From: Lingula anatina
Taxonomy: Eukaryota; Brachiopoda; Lingulata; Lingulida; Lingulidae
Assembly (NCBI RefSeq): GCF_001039355.2
Contig: NW_019775919.1
Coordinates: forward strand, 1-60,136
DNA length: 60,136 bases
Direction of reading: 5' to 3'
Below are positions 1 through 18,441 of this stretch, in pieces. A program made the translations under genes and the position numbers. Below the pieces are notes generated by a model. It was not told the DNA's origin. It worked only from the letters and a program-made list of their open reading frames with translations, and made no database searches. Within the stretch, counting starts at the first letter, position 1. Each line of letters opens with the position of its first letter.

Positions 1-238
1 CAAATCAAATTAAAAAAAAAAAAAAAAAAAAAAAAATGCATTTCATTTCGCCTAAGTTAATAATTTACATAAACTATGAAATGTGTGCTTTTATAACAGG
101 TTTCCCTGACTGTCATTTAACAATAATTACCTTTGGAAAACCAACTTAAAACTGAAAGTAAGACTGCTTTCTTTACCACTTGCATTGGAAACAAAGAGAG
201 AATATTTTATCCCAATCTTTCCTAACAAGAAACAGATA
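1..238 (-). other. hnRNP A 3' untranslated region (partial)
   Basis: This is the AT-rich sequence after the TAA at 241-239. I see no AATAAA on the minus strand before the window edge, so the transcript probably continues beyond the window. An A tract (T on the gene's strand) sits at about 12-36. Confidence 0.5.
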
Positions 239-6379
<6,141 letters not shown>

Positions 6380-6710
6380 TTTGCACGCTTTGGATTTTTA
6401 CAAATGTCACGTGACTCAAATGGCTCGGTAATCTCCGGGGTAATATGAAAATATAATAATGGTAATAATCCCCTTATAATAATCTTGAGCTTGTTAAGAA
6501 TAAATGGTCTTTTGTGGTGAATGAAATTTGGTACATGTTAGACCACATTTGTTACATTTTTTAAAATAAAACTGTTACGGAAAGACCCGAGTGCACAGAT
6601 TACCATGTGAAGTGCCCGTATGCTCAGTGCACGCAAGCGCGAAGGGTTCCACTTTGGCGGGTGTTTCATTGTATGCTGTATGCAATAAGAAAGAACCGCC
6701 GAAATCAGGT
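6380..6710. promoter_or_regulatory. Candidate shared promoter of the divergent hnRNP A / HP1 pair
   Basis: This segment lies just upstream of the hnRNP start codon on one side, with the HP1 gene running the other way. It contains a USF/TFE-type E-box TCACGTGA (6407-6414) overlapping an AP-1-type TGACTCA (6412-6418). An E2F-like TTTGGCGGG lies at 6653-6661 in a locally CpG-containing patch. A possible noncoding first exon of the HP1 gene may end at 6708 with the donor CAG|GTACAT. The motifs are seen directly; promoter function and the noncoding exon are inference. Vertebrate HNRNPA2B1/CBX3 is also a divergent pair sharing a CpG-island promoter. Confidence 0.5.
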
Positions 6711-8244
6711 ACATTGCATGTTTAATATATTGTTCTAGTTTAACATTTAGGTTTATATTAACTAAGAACAATATATGCGTTATTTAAATGATTTTTTCCT
6801 TTTTTTGAAAAGTCGTTTTCACGAGTTAAATGGTGATGCACATGTGTACAAGTTGTAACTTGACGATCCATTGTTGCCTTTTGGCGCAGGTGGTCTTCAG
6901 CAATGTTGTCAGTTTCATATTTTGAAAGCACATAAGATTAAGCAGCTCTTCTGCTTTTGACATGTTTTCACCTTACATTTACAGAGCACAGATTGAGCAA
7001 CGTGTCACTGGGAGTCAAAATTGGACGTACTGGATTTTAAAAACTAGAACAGACTTGCTCTCTATTCACGAGCGCCGCTGCCTTTGATCAGGTTCATAGT
7101 TTGATCTGAATAGCAATAATATTGGAAAGGAAGGTACATATGAAGTTTATCATCAATTTGAACTTACCCCTATCCCATTTACCTTCCACCCTATCTGTTT
7201 CTGATATCAGGAATTCAGAATCTGTCAGTGGGGATCATTCGAGATATCTAGTTCATATGATTTCACAACTTCATCAAAAGTTACCTGTGAAGCTAGTGTA
7301 AATTCCCAGAAACCCACATAAAATGCTTCTACTAGTTTCTTATACAATTCATACATAGTTGGCATTCCAAAAGATAAGCCAAATTAATCACTTGGTCAGT
7401 CAAAAAAAAAAGGTTTACAACTGCCCTTTCAGATTTTTGTTTGGAAGGTAGACTTTTGTATCTGTCCCTCCATTTTGTAAAAGTTCCCCCAAGTGTTATA
7501 GCAATATATAATAGTATGATATATAAATGCTGTGTGTGCCAATGCATAGGTATTTATATGAGTGGCAGAAACCAAGGCGTATATATGGCTCAGAATGAAA
7601 ACAAAATGTTTGCTCAAATATCAATATTTGAAACGAGATTTCACAGGATTTGGATGAGAGTGGGGTCAGAAATAACAGCAGACAAGTGAGTGTAGTAGAG
7701 CAACGACTAGAATCTGCCAGTTATTCATGGATATTGTTTTTTTTTCCTTGTCCTTTGTTAGGTTACATACAGTCTACTGCAGAACAGTTCTAATGTCACC
7801 ACCTTTTGCATGTCACTGTTGTACTGCTTTCTAAGATGATGATCACAAAGTTTCAACCTTACCACCAAAAAACTACATCTCGCTATGATTCTTATTAATT
7901 TTGTAGTTTTGTATGATATTATGCAGTGCTGATAATTCTTTAATTATTCGGATGATCCCCATTGAACTCTCCTAGCTTTAGTTGGTTCCTTGAGTGACCG
8001 TACCACATCACATTCAAACTTGACTTATCAGGGTGTTTGACCATAGTAAAAAGAATGTAGCTTTCGTGGCACTAACATGTCAAAATTAATCGGTTCAAAA
8101 TTAAATATTTCATGTAAAATCACGCCAATGATGTTTTGTGTTTTACATGGGCACTTTATTTGACACCTTACTGTGCGTCTTTTCTGCTTCTCTTTACCAC
8201 ATGCTGTGATTAGCTAACTTTTCTAACCTTCTTTCTCGTTTTAG
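6711..8244. other. Intergenic or HP1 5' intron sequence
   Basis: AT-rich sequence with no convincing coding segment. The short open frames here lack family resemblance and splice logic. It is probably the first intron of the HP1 gene if transcription starts near 6.6 kb. Confidence 0.4.
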
Positions 8245-8248
8245 AAAC

Positions 8249-8280
8249 ATGGAAAAGGAACCTACAGCGAGTAGATCAAA
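8249..8280 (+). CDS. Possible extra N-terminal coding exon of the HP1 gene
   Basis: After a good acceptor (CGTTTTAG, ending 8244) an ATG at 8249 opens MEKEPTASRSK. A donor GTAGAT follows 8280. The remaining phase (two bases) joins the exon starting at 8742 (A|GCT|ATG) in frame, giving MEKEPTASRSKAMGKK. Human CBX3 has the same layout: a short extra N-terminal exon product ahead of the MGKK that begins CBX1. The acceptor implies a further upstream noncoding exon. It could instead be 5' UTR or chance. Confidence 0.5.
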
Positions 8281-8745
8281 GTAGATATATTTTTAGTGGA
8301 TTTGGTGTTTTGGTAACATGGTCCAAATTAGTCATTACTAGATTGATTGTTATTATAATTTCAGGGTGGTACTTTTCAAAACATTGTCCTTAGTACAAAA
8401 GCCCAAAGTTGAATTTGTAGATATATATAGACATCTCATAAGTTTGTTAACATGTGCCCAGTAACTGGTGGATTTTCATTCCTAAACTAAACCAATTTTT
8501 CCCGTAATCACATTTCATTGTTAATTATTTCAATGTTCAATTACAGAATACAAAGCAGCTCATCCTGAGTTCTTCATATAATGATGCACATATATGTTTC
8601 AGTTTATTTATGCCTACACATTCCCTGCAAATTTTTCCTTTAAAATCAACAATTAATTTAGTCATACTAAACTAGAAATAATTTCTTTCTGTCTCTCATG
8701 GACTCACCAGTTTAGTCGAATCATGGTTTATTTTTTTCCAGAGCT

Positions 8746-11273
<2,528 letters not shown>

Positions 11274-12060
11274 TGCACCCTTGAATGGAAAATAAAAGAC
11301 TAGACAATACTGTGCAAAAACTATGTCGCACACTGAACATTTCCTTTTAAGCACTATGGAACCTTCTATGGAAGTATCACTGAATTTTGTATTTTACAAG
11401 GTTTTCAACAACCTTCCATGATCTGGGGAGTTTTTGAAATATAGAAAAAATCCCAGGTGACCAGCTCACTCATAACATGCCCAGTAATTTGCTTGTTTCC
11501 TTGTCATACATGTGAAGGGATTGTCAAAATGGTAAAGACAAATTTGGAAAATGTGCAAGACTTTCTCTTGGAACCTTGTGAACAAATACTGGTTGAAGTT
11601 TAGATTGTGTTGTATCTCAAATGTTTTTTTTTTTTTTTTTTTTTTTTTTTTCAAAATATTCTCCATGTTATTTTGAGATTGACATGTAAGTATGTTGGAT
11701 AAGGAAAACAATACTGTTCTGCAATTATTGTTTTTACCCAAGTAAGAAGGTTGCTGTATTGCAGATTTTAGAATACAACGTCTATCTTGAATTCTGGTCT
11801 CTTAAAATTTGATGTGAACATGATTTCTTTGGAAATACAAAGTATGGAATTGATGATGTCAACAACTAATGTACCAGGAATATTTTTTCTCTGTGAGCTG
11901 AGTGATTATATTTCCAGTCTGAGATCTTATGGTCTTTTTAACATAATAGTATAGAAATATTTATCAGTTATATTGTAGACCAATTTTATGTCAGGTGCAG
12001 TTAGATCCAATAGCTGTCTGAAAATTTGAGAAGTCAATAAAATTATTTTATTATCTGATT
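11274..12060 (+). other. HP1 gene 3' untranslated region
   Basis: This follows the TGA. AATAAA occurs early at 11291-11296 and again at 12036-12041 before an AT-rich stretch, so a short and a long 3' UTR are possible. A long T run lies at about 11624-11651. Confidence 0.6.
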
Positions 12061-15000
12061 ATTAATTTTGTTTTTGCTGAATGGTAGTTAATGGGCTATG
12101 TTAGTACTTGTATGAAAAAGTTGTGTAATAACAAAATGTATGGTATTTCTTAAAATTTAATGAGAGCTTTGTTTGGTTAAAAGTACCTGGAATCAAAACT
12201 GATTATTATTATTATTATTTTGCTCTGTCACCATAAAAAAACCCCACAAACTGTAAAGAATGATTCTCGGATTAAATACAGCTTGAGTTTACAAGCCAGT
12301 CGGATTGGATTACCTTTCTTGTAATTTTCCTGCTTTAGTTTCATCAATTTTATTTTATACAAACACTGCATGCAGCAAAACCTATCGTAGTTACCTCTGG
12401 AAATGTGTTCTTGTTTTTTAAAGTAGTCATATTTCGTGGGTATTCTCAACACATGTCCAACTGTTTATTACAATTCCAAATCCCGCAATTTTATACTAAT
12501 ACACACGTATGGTTAGGAAAGTCCTCTACGTTCAATAAAACTCACATGACAAACGAACAGCTGTATGGTGAGCTACCTGCAGTCAGCGATAAGACTGTGC
12601 CAAAGAAACTGCACAGCTCGCAGGCCACTGCCACCCTGAGTTGAGCACGCACAAGCTCGTATTGAGGAAACCGCGCCATGGGAACCGCGGGAGATGACGT
12701 CCCAGACCTAGCTGCGTTGATATGCTGAAGAGGGACATGGGTGCAGCAGGTGTCAGGGAGCTGGCCACTCCGATGTCAGACAAGGATGTATGGAAGGGAC
12801 AAATCACGCCTGCGGCCGCCATAAGCCAACAAGTAATGAAGCAAGACTTTCTTCTTTGTCTGAAAACTTGATCAAGGACGATTAATTGGGTGGGGTTGGA
12901 TTTTAAATACAACTTACGTCAGTGCGGTATCGAATGTGCTTTACTTGGTGTCAGTAACGTACGTGCCTTCTACTGAAGATCTTAAATAGAATGTACATTC
13001 GACCAAAAAAGTTCGGAAACATTGTTATAATTATAAAATAATCAAATGAGCTAAGATAAATTTTTAAACTATTGACGGACAATACACCCACTATGCGTTA
13101 CATTTTTGCATACAATGAATTTTCCTCACTACATTACGTAGCATTTCAATTATTGAAAAACAATTTCATGTTTCCTGACTTCTTTAGTTGAGTGTAGCTA
13201 AAACTTTACATACTTAAGCTATGCATACAACCCATTGATTAGCCCAAGTTCAGAGTGAGACAAAGCATTCCATGTTAAAACATGACAATGTTAATAGGTA
13301 TCAAACTAACTATTTCGGTCTAAACAACCAATTAGAGATCTATTCTATAGTGCAATTAGCTCACAAATAAATTTGATTTGATCAGTTATCTGTAAGACCA
13401 TAGGGCCTATGGATTCGCCTCTCTTTCCAAATGATCCCAAAGGCAATTCCTCAAACAAAATGAGACATGTCTGTTGTAATTTACGTAATAATAATTCGCC
13501 CGGCCCAGCGCAGTGCTTGAAGAGCCAACTAGGAATGAGTTAGAGTAACAAAACCTGTTTCAAAGTAAGCCCCATGAACTAAACTAAGTATGCAATGTCA
13601 TTATTTTTCAAATATAATGCCAGATATCTCACAATATGGCAAAAAACGCAGTTGACGTCAGGGGCAAGTTGGCACCCTATACGAAAATGAAGTAAGTATC
13701 CCATGTAAACGCCATGAAATATATTTTTACACATTTTTAATTTATTAAATTAATTTTTGAGAATCTTTGATGAATAAATAGTTCAAATGAGGCAGATTTA
13801 TTAAGGTTTCCGTACGTCACGTTGTATGTGTTGCAAGTACTAAAATATCTATCAATAAAATTTGTTTTGTTTTAATAAGGAATATATTAATAATGATATA
13901 AAGCAGTTTTTAATGAATGAAAACGAATAATACATTCTCATTTTAAAAGAAAGTAACGAATTCAGTTTAAACCAATGAGTTTGTTTCAACAATGGTCTCT
14001 AGCTCGTGTGCTGTGCTTCTCTATCTCTGTTGCGCGCAAAGGTTTGTGGGTAATATGAGGGTCCAACTTGCCCCGAGTCAAGAGGGCCAACTAACCCCAG
14101 TTGTACATTTTTTATTTTAAAGGATGGCAGCCATTTATGGTGCTAGAATTAGCAACGATGATACATCTCTGTGAATCTTGGAACAATGAGCGTCAGTTTG
14201 ATGCCCTGTACATATATTATATTCGATCAAAAGCCTATGAAAATAGATTTTTAAATCTCTTAAACAAAATTACTTTTAGGTGCCAAAATCGTTTAATTTA
14301 TTTCGACTCACCGCTTAAGTAAAACTTTTTAACGTGCGACACTTCCTTAGCATTGTAGGCTACGGTTGCTTTACAAGATTACGTGGCCAATCTTTTTACC
14401 TTTTATATTATTACCTTTTATATTATTTGTAAAGTCCTATTTTTTTAAATAAGACTTTGCAGAACAAAACCTAAATCTACTGTACTTTCTTGTTCAACAG
14501 GCATCAGGCATGTAGCAACGATGCCCCGTTAAACCGACTTAAATCCACATACCTTTAAATCCAAATACCGATAGACACATTTAAGTTGCGATAAAATCAT
14601 AGGGTGTGATAGCTGTCAAAAAGAGTTTTAAAAAGCACTGCTCTAGTTGAACCCCCGGGCGAATCCTACAGGTGCGCCCTGGTCTAGAAAGTAATTTAAA
14701 ATCAAGGAATGATTTTTCTAAATTTCTATCTTAGATTCCAGGGTCGTAGGCCAAGAAAATATTTGTCAGAGAGGAATGGGCGAAGGGGAGAGGGGGGGGG
14801 GGGGGCTGGTTATCTGGTTATTTGTAGGAAAGAAGGGTTCCTTTCTAAAATTCTGGTCACTAACGTTGTTAACCTGACAGAAGTTTTCTGCGGCTCTCAC
14901 AAAAAAGTGAACAAGTTTTTTAAAAAAAATACCTTTCGTTCTAAATATTATTTAGTTCTATAAAGACGTTCGATGAGTATTATATTCAATTAGTATGTGA

Positions 15001-15378
15001 AATTTCGTTTTTTTTTAGCTCCAAGAGAGCAATTCTGGACCATCAAATTTAGACAACAACGATTATATGGACATTTCCTGAAAATACTGTATTGTATACC
15101 AAAGCCAACAATAAAACCCATAACCATACTACTTCAATGCAATGTTGTCAATTTCCTTGTGCTCTCTTTCTTCAGCTTTCCCCTTATTATTGGATCTAAC
15201 GGTGTATGGTTTGTAGCAGACATGAGCCTAGAATTAAAAAAAAAGCCTTATTTATCATGGGACCCAAAACCTAACTGGCCGGGGGTCCGAGGCCGCCTTA
15301 AAATTGAATTAAAAGACGCGGAATTCCGCGGAAAAAGCTCATGTCTGTAATATGCATTTATAGCTGCGTACACTGTTG
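12061..15378. other. Gene-poor interval with one CpG-rich patch (12560-12912)
   Basis: Mostly AT-rich sequence with no family I recognise. The patch at 12560-12912 is clearly richer in CpG. On its minus strand an ATG in good context (reading MARFPQYELVRAQL) stays open to a possible donor (GCAG|GTAGCT) near 12577. A second minus frame starting MAAAGVICPF is also open, so the coding frame is ambiguous. It may be the promoter and first exon of an unrecognised gene. A G14 run sits at 14792-14805. Confidence 0.3.
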
Positions 15379-15442
15379 TTCCCTCGATATATTGCTTTCA
15401 GCCCAAGCGGCTTAGATGTCTGGGACGCCCACTAAAGCTGTT

Positions 15443-15663
15443 AAAGCCCCCTTCACTTTTGACGGCGCCCTCTCCGCGTCCCTTAGCACGGCCCCGTTTG
15501 AGATTTAAAAAAATAATAATGCTTTACTTGTCGACAACTGGCAAGTCATTGAGCATTCATTCTGCAACCAAAGCGATGCTTGTGCCTCCTTACTATGACC
15601 ACAGCGATGCCAGTTTCATGGCCGCACAAAAAAATTCATGGCCGTCCAGTGTAAAGGGGGCTT
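15443..15663. mobile_element. Short element bounded by AAGCCCCCTT inverted ends
   Basis: The left end AAGCCCCCTTCAC and right end GTGTAAAGGGGGCTT are near-inverted copies, enclosing about 220 bp without coding capacity. It sits inside the larger foldback element. A related AAGCCCCCTT lies near 16564. The ends are short, so this is a moderate-confidence call. Confidence 0.4.
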
Positions 15664-15900
15664 AAACGATAGTTAATTACCCTCATCGGCCTCAGCAGGC
15701 GTGGCAGACATCTAATTATAAGCCGCCAAATGCCCCTATTTCACATAGACCATGAATCCCACGAATGGCCATGAATTTACAAATTTCACGATTCGTGGTT
15801 GAATCGTAATCAGTACGTGAAGTTCTTAACAGATTCGTATATATTCGTAGTCAGTTCTTGCACTTCTTGACCAACAGGAATTGGTGGTAAAAACTTTGAT

Positions 15901-16507
15901 GCCCCTATTTCACACAGACCACGAATCCCACGAATCGCCAGGAATTGAAAATTTCAGGTTTCGTGGTTGAATCGTTATCAGGTCGTGAAGTTCTTAACAG
16001 TTTCGTATATAATCGTAGTTAGTTCTTGCAATTCTTGATCAATCGGGAATTCGTGGCAAAAAGTTTGAGCTGTTCAAAGTCCTGGCCACGAACTCCCGAT
16101 TCCAAAAAATCGTAGTGAATTTCTGGACAATGTTCGTGCGATTCCAGCCGAATCCCACGAATATTCGTAACACTATCGCACCTGTTTCGTAACTGAATCG
16201 TATAGCGTGTCGAATTAGACCAGAAAATTGGCAAAATCTCACGATTCCAGCCGAATCCCACGAATATTCATAACACTATCGTACCTGTATCGTAACTGAA
16301 TCGTGAGCGTGTCGAATTAGACCAGAAAATTGGCAAAATCTCGATTCCAGCCGAATCCCACGAATATTCATAACACTATCGTACCTGTATCGTAACTGAA
16401 TCGTGAGCGTGTCGAATTAGACCAGAAAATTGGCAAAATCTCACGAAACCTGAAATTTGTCAATTCCTGGCGATTCGTGGGATTCGTGGTCTGTGTGAAA
16501 TAGGGGC
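15901..16507. mobile_element. MITE with about 47 bp perfect terminal inverted repeats
   Basis: The left terminus (15901-15947, beginning GCCCCTATTTCACACAGACC) is matched perfectly in inverse by the right terminus (16461-16507, ending TGTGTGAAATAGGGGC). Similarity continues inward for another 15-20 bp. A diverged copy of the left arm precedes it at 15732-15900, so the locus has two left arms. The interior holds about three copies of a 100 bp unit. There is no transposase reading frame. Confidence 0.8.
16141..16440. repeat. Tandem repeat, about 3 x 100 bp, inside the MITE
   Basis: The unit beginning ATTCCAGCCGAATCCCACGA starts at 16141, 16244 and 16344 (spacing 103 and 100 bp) and ends in CAGAAAATTGGCAAAATCTC. 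Units 2 and 3 are nearly identical; unit 1 is more diverged, consistent with successive duplication. Confidence 0.85.
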
Positions 16508-16625
16508 CTAAGCGAGAATCCCCTCGGAGATAGTTCGATCCAAAGTTAGTACGAATGGTCTCTAAGCCCCCTTGAACAAGTTGTAAAGTGTGCATTATTA
16601 TTATTATAATTGAAACCTCTTAACA

Positions 16626-16770
16626 TTATGGCATAGGGTTGCAATTAGTAGAATCTCCCAATCCTATACATACAATATCATCTCTGAAATTTAAGGTTAA
16701 CACTTTCGCAAAAACCTGTTTACTTTCCTCCATTGTTTTCCCTTCAATAAGGTACTTTTCATCCACATTG
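16626..16770 (-). other. Isolated exon-like open frame of unknown identity
   Basis: On the minus strand an acceptor-like TTTACCTACAG precedes an open frame starting LYNVDEKYLIEGKTMEES and ending DSTNCNPMP before TAA. Its composition is protein-like and the acceptor is reasonable, but I recognise no family. It could be the last exon of an unknown minus-strand gene, an alternative 3' exon, a pseudogene fragment or chance. Confidence 0.2.
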
Positions 16771-16838
16771 TACAGCTGTAGGTAAATCATATTTACTATC
16801 ATATTTAAAAACAAACATACGAATAGTTTTAATAATTT

Positions 16839-18441
16839 TTTATTGAAAATATTTTATCAGCAATACAAATAACACCTTATTTACACTTTGAAAATGTTGT
16901 AAAGAACAATTCATGACGATACTCTTTCTCAATTTCAACTTCTTTGCAAAGTTCCTCAATGTTAAAGGAAAGTTAAGCCAGTGACATTTTTTTCATAACT
17001 CCTCCACTTGAAATTAACATAAGAACCTAGTAGTGCCACAAAAAAGATAAGAGGAATACTTTTCTTTCAAACAAATGTAAAACAAGCAAACAATTCTAAT
17101 TCTTACTTATTCTTAACAACTGCCTGAAAAGATCCATGCACGTACAAACCAGCAGTAACTTGCTGGCCACATGAAAAACATCTGAACTGACCATAGAAAA
17201 CTAGGCAAAACTGAAAGGAGAATTATCATTCCAATTGATATAGATTCGTGATTTACACTTATCGTAGCAATATTACATCAGTTTAAGTCTCTGAATGCAA
17301 CTTATTAATAAATGAAACACTTAGTACCATATCAGTAAAAGGCATCCATTCAAAGCTATAAGTTTCTGAATACAGCAATATAGCCAAATATCTAATACAT
17401 CAGTGCATTTACCATGAAATGAAAAAGAGAAAACAAATAAAATGTAAATACAACAACAGATACAAATGTACTCACTTATATAGATCCCATTATATGAAAT
17501 CTCTACAATAATAATAACTAACCCTTATTCTTGGAATACATATCTGCAATATAACAAAAATCAAAAGAGGTTATTAAAGAACAAACCCCCTATATTAAAG
17601 CCTAAACAAATTGGACAGGTTGTAATACCATATAGTATAGCATGTTACTACTTGACAATAACTTGTATATAAGGCACATGGCCTGTACCTCTTTATTACA
17701 TATTTTGTTTTCAAATTATGTGACACTTTGCAAAAGCATAAGTGATAACTGCAGTCTATGTATTGGGTAAAAGAGACAGCAAATACAGTAAATATCAGTG
17801 TCATGGATGCTTTAACTGTACACAACTAATCTAACCAAGTCAGCTGCCAAAAATACTTGGTGTTTCAAAAACCAATTAATGATGTTGTTAGTCCATTTTG
17901 TTTCTAACTAGTCAGTAATATTTTTCTTCAGTATCCAGAGATAACAGACTGTCATTTTTAAGGGATGACCTCCATTTCAACAAAAAGCCTGTCACCATTT
18001 CAAAAGAAACAGCAGTGTTATTTTAATTAGGACCTACAGAAGCAAAATTGCATTTTTATTTCTTTAAAGTAGCAATAAATCTGCACAGCAGAATCAATAC
18101 ATAAACATTTACAACAATTGAATAACCTGTCACTGAAGACAATAAGAAGTATCTTTTTTCTGGTGGGCACAGCAAAAGTGGGTTGTAATTTAAATAGCAG
18201 TTATTCATGGATTAACATATTGTTCTTCTAAAATCTGTATTACAAGAAAATGTGAATCCAGTACAGTAGCAATTGCTTAATATTGAACCTCAAGTAGGAA
18301 GTCACATCCACACCAAAGTGATACTCAATGTGAAGTCAATTCTTATTAGTGGGTAGTTTTACTGCCCTTTCTTTTCTAAGATGAAGCACAGGTCAATTTC
18401 CAATCTGCATCCCTGTTCATCTGTCAATACATTCATACAGT
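16839..18441 (-). other. CNC bZIP gene 3' untranslated region (extent uncertain)
   Basis: This is AT-rich sequence downstream of the bZIP stop. Minus-strand AATAAA occurs at 18055-18060, about 385 nt after the stop, and again near 16839-16844. The transcript end could be at either. No other gene is evident here. Confidence 0.45.

Larger units (their letters stand above)
15379..16575. mobile_element. Non-autonomous inverted-repeat transposon containing further insertions
   Basis: The outer pieces (about 15379-15440, 15664-15730 and 16508-16575) resemble, in order, the foldback element at 40983-41195. Shared features are GATGTCTG...GGCGTGGCAGACATC and a right flank GGAGATAGNTCGATCCAAA. Two other elements interrupt it, at 15443-15663 and 15732-16507. 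There is no coding capacity. Outer boundaries are approximate because no target-site duplication is obvious. Confidence 0.6.

Noticed and set aside
14997-15350. 117-codon open frame
   Set aside because: It has no family resemblance, low-complexity borders and no splice or promoter support next to the transposon nest.
16141-16440. Regularly spaced repeats resembling a CRISPR array
   Set aside because: The unit is about 100 bp with no separate spacers and sits inside a MITE in an animal genome.
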